Source: Flaccisagitta enflata
Taxonomy: Eukaryota; Chaetognatha; Sagittoidea; Aphragmophora
Assembly (NCBI GenBank): GCA_965153355.1
Contig: OZ231126.1
Coordinates: 28,148,001 to 28,212,000 of the forward strand
Length of the DNA: 64,000 nucleotides
Reading direction: 5' to 3'
The notes under the pieces are model-generated. The model was not told where the DNA came from, ran no database searches, and worked only from the letters and a program-made list of their open reading frames with translations. This document shows positions 22,340 through 37,204 of this stretch, in pieces (position 1 is the first letter of the stretch; each line of letters opens with the position of its first letter). A program made the position numbers and the translations under genes.

Positions 22340-23232
22340 CCACCCAACCGGCCCAACCAGCCTACCAGCCTAAAAGTGAAAAACGTGCATAACTTCGGCA
22401 TTTTTCAACCGATTTGGTTGAAACTTGGTATGTAGTCTCTAGATGGAAGGACTCAACATATGTATTTGATCTGTACAGATTTTAGCATGTTAACCGGCCA
22501 AACCGGCCTACCACCCAACCAGCCTACCAGCCTTAAAGCGAAAAACGTGCACAACTTTGTCATTTTTCAACCAATTTGGTTGAAACTCGGTATGTAGTCT
22601 CTAAATGAAAGAATTCAACATATGTATTTGAATTGTAAAGGTTTTAGCATGCTAACCGGCCAAACCAGCCTACCACCCAACTGGCCTACCAGCCTAAAAG
22701 TTAAAAATGTGCATAACTTCGGCATTTTTCAACCGATTTGGTTGAAACTTGGTATCTAGTCTCTAAATGGAAGGACTCAACATATGTATTTGAATTGTAT
22801 AGATTTTAGCATGCTAACCGGTCAAACCAGCCTACCACCCAACTAGCCTACCAGCCTAAAAGTGAAAAATGTGCATAACTCTGGCATTTTTCAACCGATT
22901 TGGTTGAAACTTGGTATGTAGTCACTAAATGAAAGAACTCAACATATGTATTTGAATTGTAAAGGTTTTGGCATGCTAACCGGCCAAACCAGCCTACCAC
23001 CTAACTACCCTACCAGCCTAAAAGTTAAAAACGTGCATAACTTCGGTATTTTTCAACCGATATGGTTGAAACTTGGTATGTAGTCTCTTAATGGAAGGAA
23101 TCAACATATGTATTTGAATTGTATAGATTTTAGCATGCTAACCGGCCAAACCAGCCTACCATCCAACTACCCTCCACCCAACTAGCCTACCAGCCTATAA
23201 GTGAAAAATGTGCATAACTTCGGCATTTTTCA
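22340..23232 (+). repeat. Tandem array of about 162-bp units
   Basis: The phrase GTGCATAACTTCGGCATTTT recurs with small changes at about 22386, 22548, 22709, 22870, 23032 and 23209. Each unit also carries AACCGGCCAAACCAGCCTACC and GGTTGAAACTTGGTATGTAG. The same unit type forms 53700-54420. Confidence 0.9.
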
Positions 23233-23233
23233 A

Positions 23234-24023
23234 CCGACAATGTCATTTGTTTGATAATGTCGTTTGATAATGTTGTTTGACAATGTTGTTTGACAATGTT
23301 GTTTGACAATGTAGTTTGACAATGTCGTTTGACAATGTCGTTTGACAATGTCGTTTGACAATGTCGTTTGACAAAGTCGTTTGACAAAGTCGTTTGACAA
23401 AGTCGTTTGACAATGTCGTTTGACAATGTCGTTTGACAATGTCGTTTGACAATGTCGTTTGACAATGTCGTTTGACAATGTCGTTTGACAATGTCGTTTG
23501 ACAATGCCGTTTGACAATGTCGTTTGACAATGCCGTTTGACAATGTCGTTTGACAATGTGGTTTCCAGCAATGTCGTTTGACAATGTCGTTTGACAATGT
23601 CGTTTGACAATGTCGTTTGACAATGTCGTTTGACAATGTCGTTTGACAATGTCGTTTGACAATGTCGTTTGACAATGTCGTTTGACAATGTCGTTTGACA
23701 ATGTCGTTTGACAATGTCGTTTGACAATGTCGTTTGACAATGTCGTTTGACAATGTCGTTTGACAATGTCGTTTGACAATGTCGTTTGACAATGTCGTTT
23801 GACAATGCCGTTTGACAATGCCGTTTGACAACGCCGTTTGACAATGCCGTTTGACAATGCCGTTTGACAATGTCGTTACGACAATGTCGTTTGACAATGT
23901 CGTTTGACAATGTCGTTTGACAATGTCGTTTGACAATGCCGTTTGACAATGCCGTTTGACAATGTCGTTTGACAATGTCGTTTGACAATGTCGTTTGACA
24001 ATGTCGTTTGACAATGTCGTTTC
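23234..24023 (+). repeat. 13-bp minisatellite, left block
   Basis: About 60 head-to-tail copies of TTTGACAATGTCG, with GCCG and AAGTCG variants grouped in runs. The unit length is not a multiple of three and the unit contains no stop on the minus strand, which creates false 200-290 codon frames. It joins directly to the left arm of the foldback. Confidence 0.95.
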
Positions 24024-25814
24024 CGTCTGAGGAATAAGACATTCTAGCTCAAAGTTTGGAGGGGTCAAAAGGGCGAGTCCGGGGACCCCTATGAAGTTGG
24101 GTCTTGAAATGTGCGTAATACTTTGGGGAACATTAATCCAGGCTTGCTTGACCCAATATCAGGTGCGTGTTCGAATGTCTCAAAAAAAAGTGCCCAAAAT
24201 GGCCGTTTTTGGCGTTTTTTTGCCTAAAAACCATCTTAAACTTGGAGTAGAGCCATGAAATTTTACATGCACATGTATTAGACCCTAATTGAGCTGCATA
24301 TAAAAATTATGAGGCTGTGAAATTTTTAAGGTACCTAAAATTTGAAAAAACTGCTTTTACGATTTTCTAAACAAAAAAATTTCGTTACCCTAAAAGTTGA
24401 CCGATTTGGACAAAATTTTTACTGGAGGTATTTCACATTATGGACTACCTCCATGTAAAATTTCATCAAAATCGGAGCACTTGAAGTACCAAAATTGCCT
24501 TCGAAAATCCAAATTCTTGAAAAAAATACCCAAAAATCGTCTTTGGGCCTGAGACATTGCCATGATATGGCAGGCACCTATAAAACATGGGCTGAAATTC
24601 CTTTAGGGGACTCTTGGTGATGCCCAAAAAAAATTTGGTGCCCTGAGAGCCTTTTTTGGGTGTCAAATAACAATTTATTGAAGACAGTAAAACCAAAAAT
24701 CATGAAAATGGCCAATTTTAGGCCTCTTTTCAACCTGTAACCTAAAAAAAGTTGAAAAATGGCCCTGAAATTTCAAATGCACATGTATAAGACCCTACTG
24801 AAGCTTTTTGTAAACAAATAAGTTTTTGAAAATTTTTATACCTTAATTTTGAAAAGCGGCTATTCACAGATTTTCTAAACAAAAAAATTTCGTTACCCCT
24901 AAAAATTGACCGATTTGGACAAAATTTTTACTGGAGGTATTTCACATTATGGACTACCTCCATGTAAAATTTCATCAAAATGAACACGTAGTACCAAAAA
25001 TTGCCTTCGAAAATCCAAAATTCAAAAAATACCCAAAATCGTCTTTGGGCCTGAGACATTGCATGATATGGCAGGCACCTATAAACCATGGGCTGGAATT
25101 CTTTAGGGGACTCTTGGTGATGCCAAAAAAATTTGGTGGCCCTGAGAGCCTTTTTTGGGTGTCAAATAACAATTTAATGAAGACAGTAAAACCAAAATCG
25201 CGAAATTGCAATTTTAGGCCTCTTTTCAACCTGTAACCTAAAAAAAGTTGAAAAATGGCCCTGAAATTTCAAATGCACATGTATAAGACCCTACTGAAGC
25301 TTTTTGTAAATAAATAAAAGTTTTGAAAATTTTATGGTACTTAATTTTGAAAAAACGGCTATTTAGCGATTTTTAAAAAAAAAAAATTTTGTTACCCCCT
25401 AAAAGTTGACCGATTTTGACAAAATTTTTACTGGAGGTACTTCACATTATGGACTACCTCCATGTAAAATTTCATCAAAATCGGAGCACTTGAAGTACCC
25501 AATATTGCCTTCGAAAATCCAAAATTCTGGAAAAAAAAAACCAAAAATTGTCTTTGGGCCTGAGACATTGCCATGATATGGCAGGCACCTATAAACCATG
25601 GGCTGAAATTTCTTTAGGGGACTCTTGGTGATGCCCCAAAAAAATTTGGTGACCCTGAGAGCCTTTTTTGGGTGTCAAATGACAATTTATTGAAGACCGT
25701 AAAACAAAAAATTGCGAAAATAGCCAATTTTAGGCCTCTTTTCAACCTGTAACCTAAAAAAAAGTTGAAAAATGGCCCTGAAATTTCAAATGCTCATGTA
25801 TAAGACCCTACTGT

Positions 25815-25955
25815 TGCAATCCATTTGCCAAAGAAGCTCAAGAACAAGTGGAGGATACTGATTCTCAAGAAGAGATGGAACAGGAGGAGTTGAAGGAACT
25901 GAACAATGGAAGCAAAATTGAGGAAGCTGATGATGATGTGTACTTATCACAATAA
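25815..25955 (+). pseudogene. C-terminal remnant of a hAT-like transposase (tentative)
   Basis: An open stretch of 46 codons ends in TAA. It begins CNPFAKEAQEQVED and contains EEMEQEELKELNNGSK. The order NPF, then acidic, then EEL.EL resembles the C-terminal end of hAT/ZBED-type transposases, which usually continue to a conserved FW that is missing here. It sits in the unpaired centre of the foldback, where an autonomous element would carry its gene. No start codon or upstream coding sequence remains. Confidence 0.35.
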
Positions 25956-26235
25956 TCAGTCTGCTGTTTGTAATGGTCCGTTTGGCCGTCTGTCTGATGG
26001 GGCCTTTTCCTGCTCCACCTCCCCGTTGGTGGCCCTGGCTCTGGTCTTTGATATTGTAAAGATGTAGATCTACTTTGCTATATCACTGATTACCAAGAGA
26101 GCAGAAGATATCATGATATCATGATATAATGATAAGTAAGTTTCCGTTGGACAATCTGTCTAATGGAGCCTATTCTCATAATTACAATATCAAAGACCAG
26201 AGCCAGGGCTACCAATGGGGGGGTAGCTGGGAAAA

Positions 26236-26237
<2 letters not shown>

Positions 26238-26325
<88 letters not shown>

Positions 26326-26333
26326 GAGAGAAG
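26238..26333 (+). repeat. GA microsatellite
   Basis: (GA)n of about 45 units in the centre of the foldback element. Confidence 0.95.
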
Positions 26334-28565
26334 GGTGAGTAATTGCACTTCACAATCATTATTTGACACCCAAAAAAGGCTTTCAGGGTCACCAAATTTT
26401 TTCGGAGCATCACCAAAAGTTCCCTAAAGGAATTTCAGCCCATGGTTCATAGGTGCCTGCCACATTTTGGCAATATCTCAGGCTCAAAGACAATTTTTTG
26501 GGTATTTTTGGGCGAATATTGGATTTTCGAAGGCAATTTTGGGTACTTAAAGTGCTCCGATTTTGATGAAATTTTACATGGAGGTAATTCATGATATGAA
26601 GTATCCCCAGTAAAAATTTTGTCAAAATCGGTCAACTTTTAGGGGGGTAACGGCTTTTTTTTTCTTTTTAAAAATCGCGAAATAGCCGTTTTTTCAAAAT
26701 TAAGGTACCATAAAATTTTCAAAAACTTTAATTTGTTTACAAAAAACCTTCAGTAGGATCTTACACATGTGCATTTGAAATTTCAGGGCCATTTTTCAAC
26801 TTTTTTGAAGTTACAGGTTGAAAAGAGGCCTAAAATTGACCATTTTCGCGATTTTTGGTTTTACAGTCTTCAATAAATTGTTATTTGACACCCAAAAAAG
26901 GCTCTCAGGGTCACCAAATTTTTTTTGGGCATCACCAAGAGTCCCCTAAAGGAATTTCAGCCCATGGTTCATAGGTGCCTGCCATATCATGGCAATGTCT
27001 CAGGCCCAAAGACGATTTTTGGGTTTTTTTTTTCCAGAATTTTGGATTTTCGGAGGCAATATTGGGTACTTTAAGTGCTCCGATTTTGATGAAATTTTAC
27101 ATGGAGGTAGTCCATAATGTGAAATACCTCCAGTAAAAATTTGTCCAAATCAGTCAACTTTTTGGGGGTAACAACTTTTTTTTTTTTAAAAATAGTGAAA
27201 AAGCAGATTTTTCAAATTTAAGGTACCATAAAATTTTCAAAAACTTTTATTTGTTTACAAAAAAGCTTCAGTAGGGTCTTATACATGTGCATTTGAAATT
27301 TCAGGGCCATTTTTCAACTTTTTTTTAGGTTACAGGTTGAAAAGAGGCCTAAAATTGGCCATTTTCGCGATTTTTGGTTTTACGGTCTTCAATAAATTGT
27401 TATTTGACACCCAAAAAAGGCTCTCAGGGTCACCAAATTTTTTTGGGGCATCACCAAGAGTCCCCTAAAGGAATTTCAGCCCATGGTTCAGAGGTGCCTG
27501 CCATATCATGGCAATGTCTCAGGCCCAAAGACGATTTTTGGGTTTTTTTTCCCAGAATTTTGGATTTTCGAAGGCAATATTGGGTACTTCAAGTGCTCCG
27601 ATTTTGATGAAATTTTACATGGAGGTAGTCAATAATGTGAAATACCTCCAGTAAAAATTTTGTCAAAATCGGTCAACTTTTAGGGGGGTAACAAAATTTT
27701 TTTTTGTTTAAAAAATCGCGAAATAGCCGTTTTTTCAAAATTAAGGTACCATAAAATTTTCAAAAACTTTAATTTGTTTACAAAAAAGCTTCAGTAGGGT
27801 CTTATACATGTGCATTTGAAATTTCAGGGCCATTTTTCAACTTTTTTTTAGGTTACAGGTTGAAAAGAGGCCTAAAATTGGCCATTTTCGCGATTTTTGG
27901 TTTTACGGTCTTCATTAAATTGTTATTTGACACCCAAAAAATGCTCTCAGGGCCACCAAATTTTTGGGCACCAAGAGTCCCCTAAAGGAATTTCAGCCCA
28001 TGGTTCATAGGTGCCTGCCATATCATGGCAATGTCTCAGGCCCAAAGACGATTTTTGGGTATTTTTTTCCAGAATTTTGGATTTTCGAAGGCAATTTTTG
28101 GTACTTCAAGTGCTCCGATTTTTATGAAATTTTACATGGAGGTAGTCCATAATGTGAAATACCTCCAGTAAAAATTTTGTCTAAATCGGTCAACTTTTAG
28201 GGGGGTAACGAAATTTTTTTTTATTTAGAAAATCGCGAAAAAGCAGTTTTTTCAAATTTTAGGTACCTTAAAATTTTCACAGCCTCATAATTTTTTACAT
28301 ACAGCTCAATTAGGGTCTAATACATATGCATGTAAAATTTCATGGCTCTACTCCAAGTTTAAGATGGTTTTTAGGCAAAAAAACGCCAAAAACGGCCATT
28401 TTGGGCACTTTTTTTTGAGACATTCGAACACGCACCTGATATTGGGTCAAGCAAGCCTGGATTAGTGTTCCCCAAGGTATTACGCACATTTCAAGACCCA
28501 ACTTCATAGGGGTCCCCGGATTCGCCCTTTTTATGAAGCTCTACAGAGACTTATTCCTCAGACGG

Positions 28566-28990
28566 GTTTGACAATGTCGTTTGGCAATGTCGTTTGACAA
28601 TGTCGTTTGACAACGTCGTTTGACAACGTCGTTTGACAACGCCGTTTGACAACGTCGTTTGACAACGCCGTTTGACAACGCCGTTTGACAACGCCGTTTG
28701 ACAACGCCGTTTGACAACGCCGTTTGACAACGCCGTTGTGTCATTTTACAACGCCGTATTACAACGCTGTATTACAACGCCGTATTACAACGCCGTCAAC
28801 GCCGTGTTACAACGCCGTGTTACAACGCTGTGTTACAACGCCGTGTTACAACGCCGTGTTACAACGCCGTGTTACAACGCCGTGTTACAACGCCGTGTTA
28901 CAACGCCGTGTTACAACGCCGTATGACAACTCCGTTTGACAATGCCGTCTGACAACGCCGTTTGACAACGCCGTTTGACAACGCTGATTG
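28566..28990 (+). repeat. 13-bp minisatellite, right block with two variant types
   Basis: Units of the GACAACGCCGTTT type (28566-28735) pass into GTGTTACAACGCC/GTATTACAACGCC units (28740-28925) and back to the first type. The repeat runs in the same orientation as the left block at 23234, not inverted like the arms between them. Confidence 0.9.
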
Positions 28991-29322
28991 TCCCCAGTCG
29001 CGGACCCATACTCTTTCAAGATTTTTTTGCTGTTGTGGAGATGTGCGAGACATTTTGTCATCAAGAATGTCAAAAAGAATGTCATATGTGATGGCTGAAA
29101 GACAGCAACATCCAATAATTTTGTATCTCATCATATTGTATTCCCTTCGTTTCTTTCTTTCATTCGTAGTTTGCCCATAGCATCTTCAAAAGGAGGATCT
29201 AAGGATGTAAGGGGAGCATTTGTTGCTTATAAATGTGTCATCCATCATCAAAACTTGTCTTGACAAAGCATTGGGACCAAAACAAAAACAAAAACAAAAA
29301 ACAGAAAACATAACTCAAAAAG

Positions 29323-32243
<2,921 letters not shown>

Positions 32244-33109
32244 CAGTGATTGCGAGCACTTCCTCTGTGACAAATTGGAGTTATAAGAGTCCCTTAAAAA
32301 ATGATGGAACAACTATGAGAACTTTGTTCTCGACTTGTACAGTCAACGGACAAAATGTAATAGGTATATATATCATACTGTTGACTTTGATCCAACTTAC
32401 TGTTTACAAACAAAATATTATTTGCAACAATCAGTTATTGTGAATAAGATTTTTTTGTCCCCGACGAACAGTTTTCGTCGGTGACTATGTGATGGACCTG
32501 ATCGTGTAGTCTGTCGTTGTTGGCGTTTAAAACCTTCTCATATCTTTTGAACCAGACCTCAGAAGTTCATGAAACTTTACCAGTGGTATTTTTATGTCAA
32601 TGGGAGCTTGTGTACCAATTTTCAGAAAAATTCATTAACTTTTACTACCCTTTGCCTATTATTTTTGTAGTAATATTTTACTGGACTTAGCCAATTTACA
32701 TAGGTAGAGGGTAGTAAACCTATGTGAATTTTTTTCTAATTTGGTATACAAGTAAAGGGTATAAAACAAACAACCCCTGTAAAATTTGAATTAAATCTGA
32801 GGTCTGGTTCATGAGATATTAGCTTATTTATGTAGTAATATGTTACTAGGACTTAAGCAATTTACATAGGCAAAGGGTAGTAAAGGCATGTGAATTTTTT
32901 AAAATTTGGTATACTAGCAAAGGATGTCAATTGAACAGCCCCTGCAAAATGGGAATTAAATCTGAGGTCTGGTGTATGAGATATTAGCTTATTTATGTAT
33001 GTAGTAATATGTTACTAGGACTTAGACAATTTATAAAATGGATTCGAGTTGATGAAAATTTTTACTTGTTCATTCATTACATTCTATTTTTCTTTGGGTT
33101 TGCCATCAT

Positions 33110-33598
33110 GGATCATAAGGTATGCCATCATGGACTTCAAGGTATGCCATCATGGACTTCAAGGTATGCCAACATGGACATCAAGGTATGCCACCATGGA
33201 CTTCAAGGTATACCACCATGGACTTCAAGGTATACTATTATGGACTTTAAGGTATACCACCATGGACTTCAAGGTATGCCATCATGGACTTCAATGTATG
33301 CCACCATGGACTTCAAGGTATGCCACCATGGACTTATAGGTATGCCACCATGGACTTCTAGGTATGCCACCATGGACTTCTAGGTATGCCACCATGGACT
33401 TCTAGGTATGCCACCATGGACTTCTAGGTATGCCATCATGGACTTCAAGGTATGCCATCATGGACTTCAAGGTATGCCATCATGGACTTCAAGGTATGCC
33501 ATTATGGACTTCAAGGTATGCAACTATGGACTTCAAGGTATGCCACTATGTATTTCAACTATGGACTTCAAGGTATGCCATCATGGACTTCAAGGTAT
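33110..33598 (+). repeat. 22-bp tandem array
   Basis: Units of GGTATGCCATCATGGACTTC-AA with runs of variants (ATACCACC, TTCTA, TTATA). The unit has no stop codon in any plus frame and is 22 bases long, so it creates overlapping false reading frames. Confidence 0.95.
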
Positions 33599-33956
33599 TT
33601 GAAATTTTTTTTTTTGAAAATTTTTTTTGAAAAATATTTGAAAATTTTTTGAAAAATTTTTTTTGAATATTTTTTTTTTAAATTTATTTTTGAAAATTTT
33701 TTTTGAAAATTTTTTTGAATTTTTTTTTGAAAATTGTTTAAAAAAATTTTTTTGAAATTTTTTTTTAAGATTTCTTTTTTGAAAATTTGTTTCTTAAATT
33801 TTTGTTGTCATTATCATTCATTGTTGACATCACCATCATCAACTATTGTTATCATTATCAAGTTTTGTCATCATTAAAACAATACTGAATATTTTTTTTT
33901 TCTTGAAATTACGGTCTTGTGTATCTCATCGAGTTGCGTTTACGCAACGAGAAAGC

Positions 33957-34004
33957 TTCAAAAATTATAGTCCCCAGTCGGGGACTGTAATTTTGAAGCT
34001 TTTT
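33957..34004 (+). repeat. Long stem-loop ending family E copy 1
   Basis: AGCTTCAAAAATTATAGTCC pairs across a 4-base AGTC loop with GGGGACTGTAATTTTGAAGCT. The same structure closes copy 2 at about 36495-36542. In copy 1 there is one T/G difference in the stem, in copy 2 it reads C/G, so pairing is improved in copy 2. Confidence 0.8.
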
Positions 34005-34812
34005 GTCCCCGACGAACAGTTTTCGTCGGTGACTATGAGGTAGCAGTGATACGTAGTCTGTTTGTTCCTCTGTGTCAAACCCTCTCATACTTCTGATGTA
34101 GGCCTCAGAAGTTTATGAAACTTTACCAGTGTTATTTTTATGTCAATGGGAGCTTGTGTACCAATTTTCAGAAAAATTCATAAACTTTTACTACCCTTTG
34201 CCTATTATTTTTGTAGTAATATTTTACTGGACTTAGGCAATTTACATAGGTAGAGGGTAGTAAAAGTTTATGAATTTTTTTTTAATTTGGTATACAAGTA
34301 AAGGGTACTAAATAAACAACCCCTGCAAAATTCGAATTAAATCTGAGGTCTGGTGTAGGAGATATTAGCTTATCTATTTATGTAGTAATATGTTACTAGG
34401 ACTTAGGCAATTTACATAGGTAGAGGGTAGTAAAACTGTGTGAATTTTTTTTTAATTTTGTATACAAGTAAAGGGTACTAAATAAACAAGTCCTGCAAAA
34501 TTAGAATTAAATCTGAGGTCTGGTGTATGAGATATTAGCTTATTTATGTAGTAATATGTTACTAGGACTTAGGCAATTTACATAGGTAAAGGGTAGTAAA
34601 ACCATGTGAATTTTTTTTAAATTTGGTACACAATTAAAGGGTACTAAATAAACCAGCCCTGCAAAATTCGAATTAAATCTGAGGTCTGGTGTATGAGATA
34701 TTAGCTTATTTGTATACACAGTAATATGTTACTAGGACTTAAGCGATTTATACAGAGGATTTGAGGTGATGAAACTTTTTACCTGCTCATTCATTACATT
34801 CTGATTTTCTTT

Positions 34813-35508
34813 AGGTTTGCCATCATGGACTTGAAGGTATGCCATCATGGACTTGAAGGTATGCCATCATGGACTTGAAGGTATGCTATCATGGACTTGA
34901 AGGTATGCTATCATGGACTTGAAGGTATGCCATCATGGACTTGAAGGTATGCCATCATGGACTTCAGGGTATGCCATCATGTACTTCAAGGTATGCCATC
35001 ATGGACTTCAAGGTATGCCATCATGGACTTCTAGGTATGCCATCATGGACTTCAAGGTATGCCATCATGGACTTCAAAGTATGCCATCATGGACTTCAAG
35101 GTATGCCATCATGGACTTCAAGGTATGCCATCATGGACTTCAAGGTATGCCATCATGGACTTCAAGGTATGCCATCATGGACTTCAAGGTATGCCATCAT
35201 GGACTTCAAGGTATGCCATCATGGACTTCAAGGTATGCCATCATGGACTTCAAGGTATGCCATCATGGACTTCAAGGTATGCCATCATGGACTTCAAGGT
35301 ATGCCATCATGGACTTCAAGGTATGCCATCATGGACTTCAAGGTATGCCATCATGGACTTCAAGGTATGCCATCATGGACTTTAAGGTATGCCATCATGG
35401 ACTTCAAGGTATGCCATCATGGACTTCAAGGTATGCCATCATGGACTTCAAGGTATGCCATCATGGACTTCAAGTTATGCCATCATGGACTTCAAGGTAT
35501 GCCATCAT
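34813..35508 (+). repeat. 22-bp tandem array, second and larger block
   Basis: About 31 near-identical units of GGTATGCCATCATGGACTTC-AA; the first seven carry GAA instead of CAA. The array is far more homogeneous than at 33110, pointing to recent expansion. It resumes at 36119-36285 after a MITE. Confidence 0.95.
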
Positions 35509-35510
35509 TA

Positions 35511-36118
35511 GACCTCCCAGAAAAACTCATTTTACTGAAAAATACTCATCCCTGCAGCTTTTCTCAAAGAAAATACACCAAAGAATAAGAATTCAGCAGA
35601 AAAAAATTTTTTTGAAATTTTTCTATGGCGGAAGTGTTAGGTCAAAGGTGATATAAGGTCAAAATTTCAAAATGAGAATTTTGCAAATCTGATTGCAGAT
35701 TCATGATCCTTGCAAAAAATTGTCAAAAGAAAGTGCTCTTCTTTTTTTGATATTCCTTTGGGAAGATTGTCAAAATTGAGGTCAAAGATCTAAATAAGGC
35801 CAATTCTAAACAAAAGAGCAATTTTGACCCGATCTAGATCTTTGACCTTTATTTTGACTATGTTCCTGAAGGAATATCAATAAAAGAAGAGCACTTTCTT
35901 TTGACAGTTTTTTGCAAGGATTATGAATCTGCAATCAGATTTATAAAATTCTCTTTTTGAAATTTTGACCTTATATCACCTTTGGCCTAATACTTCTGCC
36001 ATGAAAAAATTTCAAAAAAATTTTTTGCTGCTGAATTCTTATTCAATCGTGTATAATCTTCAAAAAAAGCCGCAGGGATTAGTACTTTTTGACAACATGA
36101 GTTATTCTGGGCGACCTA
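35511..36118. mobile_element. Inverted-repeat MITE inside the 22-bp array
   Basis: The ends AGACCTCCCAGAAAAACTCA and its inverse (ATGAGTTATTCTGGGCGACC at 36097) flank two long arms. Phrases such as GGTCAAAGGTGATATAAGGT and CTGATTGCAGATTCATGATC recur inverted near 35940-35980. It has no coding capacity. It splits the array, which continues on the other side with GCCATCATGG. Confidence 0.75.
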
Positions 36119-36546
36119 GCCATCATGGACTTCAAGGTATGCCATCATGGACTTCAAGGTATGCCATCATGGACTTCAAGGTATGCCATCATGGACTTCA
36201 AGGTATGCCATCATGGACTTCAAGGTATGCCATCATGGACTTCAAGGTATGCCATCATGGACTTCGAGGTGTGCCATCATGGACTTGCCTTAATTTTTTT
36301 TTTTTTTTTTTTTTGAATTTTTTCTTTTGGTTTTCTTTTTTTGAAACTTTTTTTTTTTCAATTTTTTTTTTTGAAATTTTTTTTTTTGGAAATTTTTTTT
36401 TGAATTTTTTTTTTTCAAATTTTTTTTCTAATTTTTTTTCAAATTTTTTTTGTTTTGTTGTGTATCTTCTCGAGTCGCGTTTACGCGACGAGAAAGCTTC
36501 AAAAATTACAGTCCCCAGTCGGGGACTGTAATTTTGAAGCTTTTTT

Positions 36547-37204
36547 ATCCTCAGTAAGCTAGATCAAAACTAATGGTGTGATATATACACCTATCATTTT
36601 TTGTCCACTGACTGTGTAACAGCTAATTGATCGCAAGGCACGAGTCCTTGCGGTCGCCTTTTGTTTGTTTACTCGACCTCAGAGATTCGTTTTACTTACT
36701 TCTGGCTTCCTGATTCCTGCAACCAAATTGACAAAACAGTGTTTGCGTTGATAGAAAATTGTATTGACAAACGATCATGAAATGTTTTTGTTTTTAACCA
36801 TTGATCAGTGAATTTGGACTCCATTCATTTCGTCCGTTACCTGACACTAGAGATTGTACATCTACTTGAATTATCGTGCCTCCTTCAAGACCATCTGACG
36901 CGGCGCAACGTTGCAATACGCAAAATACTCAATATTTAGGTAAGTACTCAACCAAACTCCCAAATTACTTTTGCTTTTCTTGTTTCGTTGGAAACGAAGT
37001 TCGTTGGTTTTCAATAAATGAATTCACCTCTTTGAATGTCGGTGTGTTGTGGTAAGCCAAAGGTTTGTTTACGCTGCACGGAAGTGTTTTTTTCCATCTG
37101 CGGCTGTCTTTGACAAGGTTTTTTTGCTTGTCAATAGCGTTACAATGTGACTTACAACAGTTCAGCTCTAGCAAAACCTGCAAACAGGACATCGCGCGAT
37201 AAAG
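36547..37204 (+). promoter_or_regulatory. Upstream region of the acidic-protein gene with a probable 5'-UTR intron
   Basis: A GTAAGTAC donor at about 36940 and a GCAAACAG acceptor at about 37187, 17 bases before the ATG at 37205, suggest a non-coding first exon. A small hairpin GCGCAAGG/CCTTGCG-type sequence lies at about 36632-36655. No promoter motif is claimed. Confidence 0.3.

Larger units (their letters stand above)
24024..28565. mobile_element. Foldback element with arms of about 0.5-kb tandem units
   Basis: The outer boundary near 24030-24200 (GAGGAATAAGACATTC..., CCCAATATCAGGTGCGTGTT) is repeated inverted at 28380-28560. Each arm is made of about 0.5-kb units containing GCCATGATATGGCAGGCACC and GGGGACTCTTGGTGATGCC. 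About three lie left (to about 25810) and four inverted lie right (26345-28240). The unpaired centre (25811-26340) holds a transposase-like fragment and a GA microsatellite. 13-bp minisatellite of the same unit family borders both outer ends. Long inverted arms built of tandem repeats are the hallmark of foldback (FB-like) elements. Confidence 0.7.
22119..29028 (+). mobile_element. Composite hairpin-ended element, family D (about 6.9 kb), with tandem arrays and internal foldback
   Basis: The left end is a T-run and the hairpin GTCCGCGACGGAA-TACCA-TTCCGACGCGGAC (22129-22158). Then come a GTC/GTT trinucleotide run (22178-22222) and a block shared with the copy at 53456. About six 162-bp tandem units (22340-23232) follow, then 13-bp minisatellite, a large foldback and more 13-bp minisatellite. 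The right end has GTCGCGGAC (28997-29005), the exact inverse of the first nine hairpin bases, then ACCCATACTC and a T-run. The smaller copy at 53456-54523 has the same ends, so these mark one element. Confidence 0.6.
32450..34006 (+). mobile_element. Hairpin-ended element, family E, copy 1
   Basis: It starts with a T-run and the hairpin GTCCCCGACGAA...TTCGTCGGTGAC (32457-32485), then TATGTGATGGACCTGATC. Degenerate tandem units follow (32620-33010; GTAGTAATATGTTACTAGGA). A 22-bp array (33110-33598) and T-rich sequence (33600-33790) come next. The right end has a 7-bp hairpin (GTTGCGTTTACGCAAC) and a long stem-loop (33957-34004) whose loop side contains GTCGGGGAC (33977-33985), the exact inverse of the opening GTCCCCGAC. 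A second copy starts immediately. Confidence 0.65.
34001..36546 (+). mobile_element. Hairpin-ended element, family E, copy 2, with a MITE inserted
   Basis: The same order as copy 1: T-run, hairpin at 34005-34033 and tandem units (34100-34760). A 22-bp array (34813-35508, continuing 36119-36285), T-rich tract, small hairpin GTCGCGTTTACGCGAC and closing stem-loop with GTCGGGGAC (36518-36526) follow. A 0.6 kb inverted-repeat element interrupts the 22-bp array. Copies 1 and 2 abut head to tail and share the T-run between them. Confidence 0.65.

Noticed and set aside
23187-24068. 200-290 codon minus-strand frames (ALSNDIVKRHCQT repeats)
   Set aside because: All three frames are open because the 13-bp minisatellite has no stop; the peptide is pure tandem repeat with no coding signature.
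28541-28990. CRISPR-like array
   Set aside because: Units are contiguous with no spacers, and the genome is eukaryotic.
34913-35656. Up to 247-codon plus-strand frames (GMPSWTSRYAIMDFKVCHHG)
   Set aside because: A product of the 22-bp array, which is stop-free in every plus frame; the same words appear in all frames.
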